Origin: RPQJ01 sp963746325
Lineage (GTDB): Bacteria; Pseudomonadota; Gammaproteobacteria; Steroidobacterales; Steroidobacteraceae
Length of the DNA: 64,000 bases
Reading direction: 5' to 3'
Assembly: GCA_963746325.1 (NCBI GenBank)
Contig: CAVVBC010000031.1
Coordinates: 186,001-250,000, forward strand
Shown here: positions 1-8,246 of the stretch, one piece after another
Numbering within the stretch: position 1 is the stretch's first letter
How the letters are laid out: the number at the start of each line of letters is the position of its first letter
The notes under the pieces: generated by a model
The model's input: the letters and a program-made list of their open reading frames with translations, nothing else
Told to the model about the DNA's origin: nothing
The model's database searches: none
Translations under genes and position numbers: made by a program

Positions 1-471
1 CTGGCCGCGGCAGCGGCGAATCGTGACGATGCGGAAGGTGCCTCCCGCCACACGGCTGCGCAGGCCAGGCCCGTGGCCACACCTGCTGCCGAGGACCCGC
101 TGCTCGACACCGGCAGCGCCGATTCCATCGTCAAGCGGTTTGCCGCGCGTCCAGCGACGCTGCGCAAGCTGTACACGGCGCTGCAGGAAAGCATCGTCAT
201 GCACCTCGACGCGATCCGCCTCGCCCGCGCGCAGCAATCGCTGTCGGTGTTGACCGCGCTGCATGGGTTGAAGGGCGCTGCGGGGATGTACGGCGCGAAA
301 CGCTTGCAGCGCGCGGCGAGCGGGATCGAGATGGCGCTGCGCGCCGGCACGGTCATGGAGGCCGTCGCGGCAGACTTCGACCGGCTCGAGCAGACCGGTC
401 GCTTGACCGTCGACGCAGTGCGCCAGTTGCTCGAGTCGCTGGCATCCAGCGACTCGCCGTCCGCGCCCTGA
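1..471 (+). CDS. Hpt-domain signalling protein, C-terminal part (partial)
   Basis: The reading frame is open from the first base, so this is the 3' end of a longer gene. The visible 156 residues start with an Ala-rich linker and then form a helical histidine-phosphotransfer domain. The phospho-acceptor motif HGLKGAAGMYGA is seen with its His near residue 88 of the fragment (bases 262-264). In the family this His relays phosphate from a receiver domain; C-terminal placement after a linker suggests a hybrid sensor kinase or a multi-domain chemotaxis-type protein whose kinase part lies upstream of the window. The gene converges on the permease gene that follows. Fold assignment is good; the parent architecture is unknown. 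Confidence 0.7.
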   Translation: MAAAAANRDDAEGASRHTAAQARPVATPAAEDPLLDTGSADSIVKRFAARPATLRKLYTALQESIVMHLDAIRLARAQQSLSVLTALHGLKGAAGMYGAKRLQRAASGIEMALRAGTVMEAVAADFDRLEQTGRLTVDAVRQLLESLASSDSPSAP

Positions 472-500
472 CTGCGGCGCTTCGCTTGGGTCCGTCTTCG

Positions 501-521
501 GGCCGCGGCTCGCCCGCGGCC
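501..521. terminator. Candidate bidirectional hairpin between convergent genes
   Basis: Perfect 8-bp inverted repeat GGCCGCGG/CCGCGGCC with a 5-base loop, lying in the 57-base gap between two convergent genes. It has no T-run, so intrinsic termination is uncertain. Confidence 0.35.
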
Positions 522-528
522 GGTCGGC

Positions 529-1984
529 TCAGCGCCCGGTCTTGCGCAGCGCGCTGTGGCGGAAGCCGTAGAAGACGTAGATCAGGAACCCGATCGCCGT
601 CCAGGCCGCCAGCCGCAGCCACGTGTCGTGCGGCAGCGAGATCATCATGGCCGAACACACCAGCGCGCCGCCGATGCAGACGAGCCACGGCGCGCGCACG
701 CGGAACGGGCGGGGCAGGTTCGGGCCGCGTATAGCGCAGCACCAGCACGCCGATGCACACGGTGGTGAATGCGAGCAAGGTGCCGATCGAGACCAGTTCA
801 CCCAGGATCGTGACCGGGAACAGTCCACCGATGGTTGCAGCGAGCGCGCCCGTGATCAGCGTGCCGATGTACGGCGTCTTGTGCTTGGGATGCACCTTGC
901 GGAAGAACTTCGGCAGCAGGCCGTCGTGGGACATGGCGTAGAAGATGCGGGGCTGGCCGAGCATCATCACCAGCATCACCGAAGTCATGCCCGCGATCGC
1001 GCCGAGCTTGATCCAGCCCGAAAGCCACGACAGCTCGGGATGCCGGTCCAGCGCAAGGGCGACCGGCGCAGCGGTGCCGAGCTGGCTGTAGTGCACCATG
1101 CCGGTGAGCACGGCCGAGACCGCGACGTACAGGATCGTGCACACCACCAGGCTGCCCATGATGCCGATCGGCATGTCGCGCTGCGGGTTCTTCGCTTCCT
1201 GCGCAGCAGTGGAGACCGCGTCGAAACCGATGTAGGCGAAGAAGATGATGCCGGCGGCCTGGAACACGCCGCTCCAACCGAACTTGCCGAACTCGCCGGT
1301 GTTTGCCGGGATGAAGGGCTGCCAGTTCGCGCCGTCCACGACCCACATGCCGAAGCCGATGAAGAGCACGATCACTGTGACCTTGATCGCGACGACCACG
1401 GCGTTGAACCGGGCCGACTGGTGGATGCCGACATAGCAGAGCGCAGTCATCGCCGCGATGATCAGTACGGCAGGCAGGTTGATGATCGCGCCGGTGCGCA
1501 CGATCTCGAAGTGGCCGGCGCCCTTGGTGAAGGGCGCGTTGGTGAGCGCGTCAGGCAGGTGGAAGCCCAGTTGCTCGACGAGGCTCACCACGTAGCCTGA
1601 CCAGCCGACCGCGACGGTGCCCGCGGCAAAGAGGTATTCGAGGATCAGGTTCCAGCCGATGAACCAGGCGACACCCTCGCCCAGGGTTGCGTACGAGTAG
1701 GAATACGCGCTGCCCGAAACCGGGATCATCGCCGAAAACTCCGCGTAGCAGAGGCCGGCGAGCGCGCAGCCGAGGCCTGCGATCAGGAACGAGATGACGA
1801 GCGCCGGGCCGGCGTGATTCGCAGCCGCCGTGCCGGTCAGCACGAAAATGCCGGTGCCGATGATGGCGCCGATGCCGAGCAGCACGAGGGCACGCGCGTC
1901 GAGCGTGCGGCTCAATTCGTTGTGGGTTTCGTCGGCTTCGTGCAGTTCGCCAATGGGCTTCGTCGAAAACAGGCGATGCGGCAT
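529..1984 (-). CDS. APC-superfamily amino-acid permease (one frameshift)
   Basis: Inner-membrane amino-acid/polyamine/organocation transporter, most like the cationic amino-acid transporter (YfnA/CAT) group. The N-terminus carries the first membrane helix with the APC signature GIGAIIGTGIFVLTG, followed by about a dozen hydrophobic segments. I chose the ATG at 1984 because the family N-terminus (LFSTKPIGELHEADE...) begins just after it; an upstream ATG at 2020 is possible. Near 721-726 the frame shifts: the sequence up to LVLRYTRP continues as NLPRPFRVRAPW in the next frame, exactly the family motif RPxLPRPFRVP. One extra base in a GGGCC context explains it. Corrected length is 484 residues, normal for the family, with two C-terminal helices restored. 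Substrate not determinable. Confidence 0.85.
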
Positions 1985-2034
1985 GGAGTGAGCGCTCGAA
2001 GGTGGAACCCGGTGGGGCAATGCCGCCGGACTCT

Positions 2035-2115
2035 ACAGGAAGGCGAGGAAGGACAGGAAGGACAGGAAGCGTCACTTATTTCCGCTCCCTGTCCTGTCCT
2101 TCCTCGCCTTCCTGT
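2035..2115. repeat. 23-bp perfect inverted repeat of GGAAGGACA-type units
   Basis: Arms at 2035-2057 and 2093-2115 are exact reverse complements, with a 35-base loop that contains another copy of the short AAGGACAGG unit. It fills the gap between the suhB stop and the permease start (same strand). The purine-rich tandem unit resembles dispersed extragenic palindromes rather than an intrinsic terminator, since no T-run follows. Confidence 0.7.
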
Positions 2116-2125
2116 GCCTTCCGCT

Positions 2126-2932
2126 TCAGACGTCGCGCAGGTTGGCCGGCACGTGCGGCCCGATGCAGGCCACCAGTTCGTCGAACACCTTGGGCGTGGC
2201 CGCCACGACGTGGCCACCCTGGGTGTAGGGTTGGCCCGTCAGCGTGCCGATGCGGCCGCCCGCCTCGAGCAGCAGCAGGGTGCCCGCGGCTGTATCCCAC
2301 GGCGCAAGCCCGAACTCCCAGAAGCCGTCGATGCGGCCTGCGGCCACGTAGGCCAGGTCGAGCGAGGCGGCCCCGGGCCGGCGGATGCCCGCCGTCCGCA
2401 GCATCACGGCCTTGAGCATGGCCATGTATTCGTCGAGCCATTGCGTGTTGGCGCGGTACGGAAAGCCGGTGCCGACCAGCGCACCATCCAGCGTGGTCTG
2501 CTTGCTGACCCGGATGCGGCGCCCGTCGAGCTGGGCACCGCCGCCACGCGACGCCGTGAAGAGTTCCTGGCGCATGGGATCGTAGATCACCGCGTGCACC
2601 AGCTGGCCGCGGTGCTCCACTGCGATCGATACGGCGAAGACCGGAAAGCCGTGCAGGAAATTGGTGGTGCCATCGAGCGGGTCGATGATCCAGATGAACT
2701 CGTCGCCACCGCTGCGGCCCGATTCCTCGCACAGGAAACCGTGGTCGGGATGGACGCGCCGCACCGTCTCGATGATGTCCCGCTCGGCCATGTGGTCGAT
2801 TTCGGAGACGAAATCGTTGCGGCCCTTGGCCTGCACGCTGATGGTCGGCACCCGGTCGAGGTTGCGCACGATGAGGTCACCCGCGCGGCGGGCGGCACGG
2901 ACGGCAATGTTGAGCATCGGCGGCATGTTCAT
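2126..2932 (-). CDS. suhB: Inositol-1-monophosphatase family protein
   Basis: 268-residue Mg2+-dependent phosphatase of the IMPase superfamily. The metal-binding motifs are in order: EESG, then the diagnostic IDPLDGTTNFLHG, and WDTAAG towards the C-terminus. In Gammaproteobacteria SuhB hydrolyses inositol monophosphate in vitro and acts as a Nus-associated factor in rRNA antitermination. It is divergent from trmJ (76-base gap), the arrangement seen in E. coli and relatives, which supports the suhB name. The ATG at 2932 opens the canonical MxPMLNIAVRAARRAG N-terminus. Confidence 0.93.
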   Translation of the reverse strand: MNMPPMLNIAVRAARRAGDLIVRNLDRVPTISVQAKGRNDFVSEIDHMAERDIIETVRRVHPDHGFLCEESGRSGGDEFIWIIDPLDGTTNFLHGFPVFAVSIAVEHRGQLVHAVIYDPMRQELFTASRGGGAQLDGRRIRVSKQTTLDGALVGTGFPYRANTQWLDEYMAMLKAVMLRTAGIRRPGAASLDLAYVAAGRIDGFWEFGLAPWDTAAGTLLLLEAGGRIGTLTGQPYTQGGHVVAATPKVFDELVACIGPHVPANLRDV

Positions 2933-3007
2933 GCGGCTTCTCGACGTTGGGTGGTGGGCAAGAGCGGCGGGAATGATCCCGCCTGAAGGCGGCTAGAATA
3001 CCAGAGC

Positions 3008-3763
3008 ATGTCCATCCGCATCGTCCTCGTCGGCACGTCCCACCCCGGCAACATCGGGTCCGCCGCGCGTGCGATGAAGACGATGGGCCTGGAGTCGCTC
3101 TACCTCGTCGCGCCCGAGCGCTTCCCCGCCGCCGAGGCCACCTCATTGGCGGCAGGCGCCGACGACGTGCTCGCCAACGCGCGCGTTGTGCCGGACGTGA
3201 GCTCGGCGATCGCCGACTGCGGCCTGGTGGTCGGCACCACGACGCGCGGACGGCACCTGTCGTGGCGCATCGTCGAGCCGCGCGAAGCGGCATTGGAGGT
3301 GGCTGCGGCCGCGCAGGGCAGCGAAGTCGCGATCCTGTTTGGCGCGGAGCGCACCGGCCTGCACAACGACGACTTGCAGTTGTGCCACACGCTGCTCACG
3401 ATCCCGACCGGCTCGGCCTATACGTCGCTCAACCTGGCGATGGCCGTGCAGGTCGTCGCCTATGAAGTCTGCCTGGCAATGCGTGCACGGGGCACGGTGA
3501 GCGCTCGCAACGAAGGCCCGGTGCCGCTTGCAAGCGCCGGCGACATGGAAAAATTCTACGGCCACCTCGAACAGGTGCTCGACGAAATCGACTTCAAGGA
3601 TCGCACCGGATCCGGGCACCTGATGGCCCGTCTGCGCCGGCTCTTCCAGCGCACGATCCTGGACCAGAACGAGATGAACATCCTGCGCGGCATCCTCACC
3701 GCCGTGCAGGGCAAGCGCCGTCGTGCGGGCGAGCCCCATGCGCCGAAGAGCGAGGGCGCGTGA
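3008..3763 (+). CDS. trmJ: tRNA (cytidine/uridine-2'-O-)-methyltransferase TrmJ
   Basis: 251-residue SPOUT-class methyltransferase that uses S-adenosylmethionine to methylate the 2'-O of position 32 in tRNA. The SPOUT motifs are visible: HPGNIGSAARAMKTMGL near the N-terminus, FGAERTGLHNDDL mid-protein and IPTGSAYTSLNLAMAVQ in the trefoil-knot region. A candidate -10 TAGAAT (2994-2999) sits so close to the ATG that the transcript would have almost no leader. The stop overlaps the next start (TGATG), so translation is coupled to the cysteine desulfurase. Position next to Fe-S genes is conserved from E. coli (trmJ-iscRSUA). Confidence 0.92.
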   Translation: MSIRIVLVGTSHPGNIGSAARAMKTMGLESLYLVAPERFPAAEATSLAAGADDVLANARVVPDVSSAIADCGLVVGTTTRGRHLSWRIVEPREAALEVAAAAQGSEVAILFGAERTGLHNDDLQLCHTLLTIPTGSAYTSLNLAMAVQVVAYEVCLAMRARGTVSARNEGPVPLASAGDMEKFYGHLEQVLDEIDFKDRTGSGHLMARLRRLFQRTILDQNEMNILRGILTAVQGKRRRAGEPHAPKSEGA

Positions 3764-5337
3764 TGACCACGCGCGTGATCTATCTCGACAACGCTGCCAC
3801 CACGGCAGTCGATCCGCGGGTCATTGCGGCGATGAATGATTGCCTCGGCGAGGACGGCGCCTACGCAAACCCGTCGTCCGCGAACCATGCGCCCGGTCGC
3901 AGCGCAGGCGCACGGGTCGAGCGCGCGCGAGCCGAGGTCGCAGCGCTGGTCAACGCCGTGCCGGAGCAAATCGTCTTCACGTCCGGCGCGACCGAGGCGA
4001 ACAACCTGGCGCTGCTCGGCGTCGCGCGTTTCAACGCCAACCGCGCCCGCCACATCGTGACCTCACGCACCGAACACCCGGCCGTGCTCGACGCATGCCG
4101 GCAACTCGAACGCGAAGGTTTTACCGTCACGTACCTGCAGCCGGATGCCGGCGGCCGGGTCGATCCCGCGCAGGTGGCCGCTGCGTTGCGTCCCGACACA
4201 TTGCTGGTGTCGGTGATGCACGTGAACAACGAGATCGGCGTGATCAACGATGTCGGGGCCATCGGCCGCCTGTGCCGCAGCCGCGGTGTGCTGCTGCACG
4301 TTGATGCCGCGCAGGGCGCCGGCAAGGCACCCCTGGACGTGCAGGCGGACGCGATCGACTTGTTGTCGCTCACTGCGCACAAGCTGCACGGGCCGAAGGG
4401 CGTCGGCGCGCTGTGCATGCGGCGCGAGCCCCGGCTCGGGCTGGTGCCGCTGCAGTTCGGCGGCGGCCAGGAGCGCGGGCTGCGGTCGGGCACCCTGCCA
4501 ACCCACCAGATCGTGGGCATGGGCGTCGCCTGTCGCCTCGCACGCGAACAGATGACAGCAGACATGGCGCGGATCGCCGGGCTGCGGGCGCGGCTGTGGC
4601 AGGCGTTGTCGGAACTGCCCGGCGTCATGCTGAACGGTGACCCCGCGCGCCGCGTCGCCGGCATCCTGAACGTCACCATCGATGGCATCGAGGGTGAAAC
4701 GCTGCTGTTCGCGCTGGCGGACCTCGCACTCTCGTCAGGTTCGGCTTGCGCAAGTCTCAGCTCGCAGCCGTCCTACGTCCTGCGCGCGCTGGGCCGCAGC
4801 GACCGGCTGGCCCAAAGCTCATTGCGGCTGAGCCTGGGCCGCTTTACTACGGCGGCCGACGTCGACCTTGCCGCGACGCGTATCCGGCGCGAGGTGCTCA
4901 GGCTCAGGGCGGGTGAGCCTGGTCCCGGCGCCGCGCTGAGCTTCCCTGACGACCCCCGCTACAACACGGAGGTCCGGCGACGAGTCGATCGCCTGGCGGG
5001 GTGGGGCAGCCTGCCCGCGGGGGTCGACACGGTGACCGGTCAAGCCGGCAACCGGGAGCACGGCGCCGAGGTCGAAGTGATGTTGCGTGTGGAGCAGGAC
5101 CGCATTGCCGAGGCCCGTTTCCGGGCGTTCGGCTGCCCGCACCTGCTCGCGGCGGCCTCCCGGGCCATGGAATGCATCACGGGGTCCGGGGTCAACGCAG
5201 CGGGCACTTGGGCATGGGAGGAGGTCGCCCGCGAGCTGCAGGTGCCTGCGGCCAAATTCGGGCGCTTGATCACGCTGCAGGATGCAATCCGCGCCGCCGT
5301 CAGGAACTGGCCGGGCGCCACCCGGTCTACGGTGTAG
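3763..5337 (+). CDS. Cysteine desulfurase (IscS-like) fused to a degenerate IscU-like domain
   Basis: 524 residues, about 120 longer than IscS. Residues 1-400 are a class-V aminotransferase fold: PLP lysine Lys207 in TAHKLHG and the persulfide cysteine Cys329 in SSGSACASLSS, so desulfuration of cysteine is expected. From about residue 405 the chain resembles the Fe-S scaffold IscU (YNTEVRRRVDRLAGWGSL..., RIAEARFRAFGCPHLLAA..., LITLQDAIRAAV). Of the three IscU ligand cysteines only the middle one (Cys458 in FGCPHL) remains; the first is replaced in NREHG and the third in FGRLITLQDA. The module therefore cannot hold a cluster in the standard way and may only accept sulfur or mediate docking. 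ATG at 3763 preferred over GTG at 3760 because it overlaps the trmJ stop and keeps the LYLDNAATT-type start. Confidence 0.88.
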   Translation: MTTRVIYLDNAATTAVDPRVIAAMNDCLGEDGAYANPSSANHAPGRSAGARVERARAEVAALVNAVPEQIVFTSGATEANNLALLGVARFNANRARHIVTSRTEHPAVLDACRQLEREGFTVTYLQPDAGGRVDPAQVAAALRPDTLLVSVMHVNNEIGVINDVGAIGRLCRSRGVLLHVDAAQGAGKAPLDVQADAIDLLSLTAHKLHGPKGVGALCMRREPRLGLVPLQFGGGQERGLRSGTLPTHQIVGMGVACRLAREQMTADMARIAGLRARLWQALSELPGVMLNGDPARRVAGILNVTIDGIEGETLLFALADLALSSGSACASLSSQPSYVLRALGRSDRLAQSSLRLSLGRFTTAADVDLAATRIRREVLRLRAGEPGPGAALSFPDDPRYNTEVRRRVDRLAGWGSLPAGVDTVTGQAGNREHGAEVEVMLRVEQDRIAEARFRAFGCPHLLAAASRAMECITGSGVNAAGTWAWEEVARELQVPAAKFGRLITLQDAIRAAVRNWPGATRSTV

Positions 5338-5373
5338 AATTTTTCGCGCCACCCGTTGCCGAGGTTCCAGCCG

Positions 5374-5697
5374 ATGACGATTTCCCTGACTCCTGCCGCC
5401 GCCGAACGCGTCCGTACGTTCATGGCCAACCGGGGCAAGGGAGTCGGTCTGCGGCTCGGCGTGAAGCAGACCGGCTGCTCCGGCTTCGCCTACGTCGTGA
5501 GCTACGCAGACGAGGTGGGCGCCAGCGATACCGTGTTCGACGACGCAGGGGTCAAGGTCATTGTCGACGCCGACAGCCTCCGCTACGTGGACGGCACCCA
5601 GATCGACTTCGTACGCCAGGGCCTCAACGAGGCCTTCAAGTTCCGCAATCCCAACGTCAAGGGGGAATGCGGCTGCGGCGAGAGCTTCAACGTCTAA
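5374..5697 (+). CDS. iscA: Iron-sulfur cluster assembly protein IscA
   Basis: 107-residue A-type Fe-S carrier, identical in length to E. coli IscA. It shows the three invariant cysteines in TGCSGFAYV and the C-terminal ECGCGESFNV. The family receives clusters or iron and passes them to apo-proteins. ATG at 5374 is preceded by GAGG at 9-base spacing; a TTG 18 bases upstream is less likely. It follows the desulfurase fusion by 36 bases. No iscR, iscU, hscB, hscA or fdx is present at this locus, so this is a heavily reduced isc locus. Confidence 0.92.
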   Translation: MTISLTPAAAERVRTFMANRGKGVGLRLGVKQTGCSGFAYVVSYADEVGASDTVFDDAGVKVIVDADSLRYVDGTQIDFVRQGLNEAFKFRNPNVKGECGCGESFNV

Positions 5698-5720
5698 GCC
5701 CCCGTCGGTGCTCTGATTTC

Positions 5721-5749
5721 TTGGCCGGTCGGGGGCCGCCGGGTATACT
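5721..5749 (+). promoter_or_regulatory. Sigma-70-type promoter for the ndk operon
   Basis: TTGGCC (5721-5726) and TATACT (5744-5749) are separated by exactly 17 bases, matching 4/6 and 5/6 of the consensus. The predicted transcript starts about 115 bases before ndk. Confidence 0.6.
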
Positions 5750-5770
5750 GTCTCGTTACGTTTTGAGGTT

Positions 5771-5817
5771 GGCCCCGTCCAGACCCGCGCTTGCGCGGGT
5801 TTCAGGTTTTTGGGGCC
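5771..5817 (+). promoter_or_regulatory. Nested hairpin in the ndk leader
   Basis: An inner stem ACCCGCGC/GCGCGGGT (5783-5800) is followed by TTCAGGTTTTT and is enclosed by outer arms GGCCCC (5771-5776) and GGGGCC (5812-5817). It lies downstream of the promoter at 5721-5749. The inner stem plus T-tract looks like an attenuator or terminator, whereas the outer pairing would close over the T-run. Role inferred. Confidence 0.45.
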
Positions 5818-5871
5818 GGTTCGCCACACGCCGGCAGTTCGTCTGCCACGTCAGCCCTTTAAGGATCCGTT

Positions 5872-6297
5872 ATGTCTCTCGAACGCACGCTTTCCATCGT
5901 CAAGCCAGACGGTGTCCGCAAGAACGTCATCGGCGACGTCTACCACCGCTTTGAGAAGGCCGGCCTGCGCATCGTCGCTGCCCGCATGATGCGGCTCACG
6001 CAGGCCCAGGCCGAGGCGTTCTACGGCGTGCACCGTGAGCGCGGCTTCTTCAAGGACCTCGTGGCCTACATGAGCTCGGGTCCGGTCATCGTGCAGGTGC
6101 TCGAGGGCGAAGGCGCCGTGCTGAAGCACCGCGACGTCATGGGCGCGACAGACCCGAAGAAGGCCGCCCCCGGCACGATCCGTGCCGATCTTGCCGACAG
6201 CATCGAGGAGAACGTCGTGCACGGCTCCGACAGCCTCGAGAACGCCGCCCGCGAAATCGCCTTTTTCTTTGCCGAGACGGAGCTCTGCTCGCGCTGA
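5872..6297 (+). CDS. ndk: Nucleoside-diphosphate kinase
   Basis: 141 residues, the normal bacterial length. Transfers the gamma-phosphate of NTPs to NDPs through a phospho-histidine: His117 in NVVHGSDS is seen at the family position. Other hallmarks: ERTLSIVKPDGV at the start and EIAFFFAETEL at the end. AAGGAT lies 5 bases before the ATG. First gene of the conserved ndk-rlmN-pilW-rodZ-hisS-yfgM-bamB-der run and driven by the promoter at 5721-5749. Confidence 0.96.
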   Translation: MSLERTLSIVKPDGVRKNVIGDVYHRFEKAGLRIVAARMMRLTQAQAEAFYGVHRERGFFKDLVAYMSSGPVIVQVLEGEGAVLKHRDVMGATDPKKAAPGTIRADLADSIEENVVHGSDSLENAAREIAFFFAETELCSR

Positions 6298-6339
6298 GGC
6301 GCGGGCAAACGTCCGCCGCGGCACGCGGTCCACTGATAG

Positions 6340-7458
6340 ATGGGTGAAGCAACGCCAATCGTACGCACCAACCTGCTCGGCCTCACGCGGGCCGGGCTGG
6401 AGGCGTTCGTCGTCGCGATGGGCGAAAAGCCGTTTCGTGCGCGGCAGCTGTTCAAGTGGATCTACAAGCGTGCCGTCGGCGACATCGATGCGATGACGGA
6501 TCTCGGCAAGGACTTCCGTCGTCGCCTCGCCGAGATCGCCGAGATCCGCACGCCCGACATCCACGTGTCGCAGGTGTCCGCGGACGGCACGCGCAAGTGG
6601 CTGCTCAAGCTCGAAAGCGGCCAGGCCATCGAGATGGTGTTCATCCCCGAGCCTGGGCGCGGCACGCTCTGCATCTCGAGCCAGGTCGGCTGCCAGATGG
6701 ACTGCGGTTTCTGTTCGACTGCGCAGCAGGGCTTCAACCGCAATCTCGATACGGCGGAAATCGTCGGTCAGGTCTGGCTGGCCAACCGCGAACTCGGCTA
6801 CTCGCCGGATGGCGACCGGGTCATCACCAACGTCGTCTTCATGGGCATGGGCGAACCGCTCGCCAATTACCGCAATGTCGTGCCGGCCGCGGAGATCATG
6901 ATGGACGACCTGGGCCTCGACCTGTCGCGCCGCCGGGTCACGGTGAGCACGTCGGGCCTGGTGCCGCAGATGCTGCGCATCGCGGACGAGACCAACGTGG
7001 CGCTCGCCGTGTCGCTGCACGCGCCCAACGATGAATTGCGCAGCGAGATCGTGCCGATCAACCGCAAGCACCCGATCAAGGAACTGCTCGACGCGTGCTG
7101 GCACTACGTCGAAAAGCAGAACGCGCGCAACGTCACCTTCGAATACGTGATGCTCGACGGCGTCAACGACAAGCCGCAGCATGCGCGCGAGCTCGCGCAG
7201 CTGTTGCGCGGCCATCCGGCCAAGGTCAACCTGATCCCGTTCAACCCGTTTCCCGGCACCAAGTTCCGGCGCTCGAGCGAGGCCGCCATCGAACGTTTCC
7301 GTGACCTGCTGATCAAGGGCGGGGTGATGGCCACGATCCGCCGGACTCGCGGCGACGACATCGACGCCGCGTGCGGCCAGCTCGTGGGTCGCGTCAACGA
7401 TCGCGTGACCAACCGCCTCGGCCAGAAGGCGTTCCCCATCGCCGTGGTGCAGGGCTGA
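6340..7458 (+). CDS. rlmN: Dual-specificity 23S rRNA/tRNA adenine-C2 methyltransferase RlmN
   Basis: 372-residue radical-SAM enzyme that methylates C2 of A2503 in 23S rRNA and A37 of some tRNAs. The cluster-binding CxxxCxxC is Cys118, Cys122 and Cys125 (CQMDCGFCSTAQQGF). GMGEPL and the C-terminal TIRRTRGDDIDAACGQL with the methyl-carrying cysteine region are present. It overlaps the next gene by one base (TGATG). The target nucleotides are family knowledge. Confidence 0.96.
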   Translation: MGEATPIVRTNLLGLTRAGLEAFVVAMGEKPFRARQLFKWIYKRAVGDIDAMTDLGKDFRRRLAEIAEIRTPDIHVSQVSADGTRKWLLKLESGQAIEMVFIPEPGRGTLCISSQVGCQMDCGFCSTAQQGFNRNLDTAEIVGQVWLANRELGYSPDGDRVITNVVFMGMGEPLANYRNVVPAAEIMMDDLGLDLSRRRVTVSTSGLVPQMLRIADETNVALAVSLHAPNDELRSEIVPINRKHPIKELLDACWHYVEKQNARNVTFEYVMLDGVNDKPQHARELAQLLRGHPAKVNLIPFNPFPGTKFRRSSEAAIERFRDLLIKGGVMATIRRTRGDDIDAACGQLVGRVNDRVTNRLGQKAFPIAVVQG

Positions 7459-8246
7459 TGCGCCTGCGCACTCACATCGCGCTGCTGGCCGCGGGCATCG
7501 CGCTTGCCGTCGCGCTGGTCGCCGTGCCGCGGGCAGCCGTAGCCGCCGAACCCGGCAGCCGCCGGGCAATCGAAGAGGCCGCAGCCGTCAATACCGAGCT
7601 CGCGCTCGCCTACATGCGCGAAAACAACCTCAAGGCCGCGCGCGAAAAGATCGACAAGGCGCTGCAGCAGAATTCGCGCACCGCCAACACGCAGATGGCG
7701 GCAGGCTTCATCTACGACAAGCTGGGCGAACAGAAGAAGGCTGGCTACCACTTCGAGCAGGCGATCAAGCTGAGCGGCAACGCGAACCCCGACGTAGTGG
7801 CGAACGCCGCCGTCTTCTTCTGCATGAACGGCGAGCCGAAGCGCGGCGAGACCTACCTGTTGCAGGCCGCGGCGAGCCCGCTGAACCAGCGGCCCGACGT
7901 GGCGTATACGAACGCCGGCCGCTGCGCCCGCGAAGACAAGCGCCCGCAGGACGCCGAACAGAGTTTCCGCAATGCCCTGGCAATCAACCCGCAGCAGCCC
8001 GATGCCTTGTTCCAGATGGCGGGTCTGGCGCAGGACAGCGGTAACGGCCTGCAGGCGCGCGCATTCCTGGAGCGTTACACGGCCGTGGCGCCGGTGACGT
8101 CGGCGATGCTCTGGCTTGGCCGCAGCATCGAGCTCGGTCTCGGTGACACCGAACAGGCCGCGCGTTATGCGCAGCGGCTCAAGGACGAGTTTCCCACGTC
8201 CCAGGAAGCATCCCTGCTGTACGACGCCGAACGGGCGCAACCATGA
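7458..8246 (+). CDS. pilW: Type IV pilus biogenesis/stability protein PilW (PilF)
   Basis: 262 residues with an N-terminal hydrophobic signal (about residues 4-30, ending AVAA) and a TPR array over residues 45-240. In the family it is the outer-membrane pilotin needed for PilQ secretin assembly; here no Cys-containing lipobox is visible, since the signal ends AAVAAEPG, unlike the Pseudomonas lipoprotein. Start ATG 7458 chosen because it coincides with the rlmN stop and opens the signal peptide. Its place between rlmN and rodZ is conserved in Gammaproteobacteria, including species where its role is broader than pili. Confidence 0.82.
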   Translation: MRLRTHIALLAAGIALAVALVAVPRAAVAAEPGSRRAIEEAAAVNTELALAYMRENNLKAAREKIDKALQQNSRTANTQMAAGFIYDKLGEQKKAGYHFEQAIKLSGNANPDVVANAAVFFCMNGEPKRGETYLLQAAASPLNQRPDVAYTNAGRCAREDKRPQDAEQSFRNALAINPQQPDALFQMAGLAQDSGNGLQARAFLERYTAVAPVTSAMLWLGRSIELGLGDTEQAARYAQRLKDEFPTSQEASLLYDAERAQP

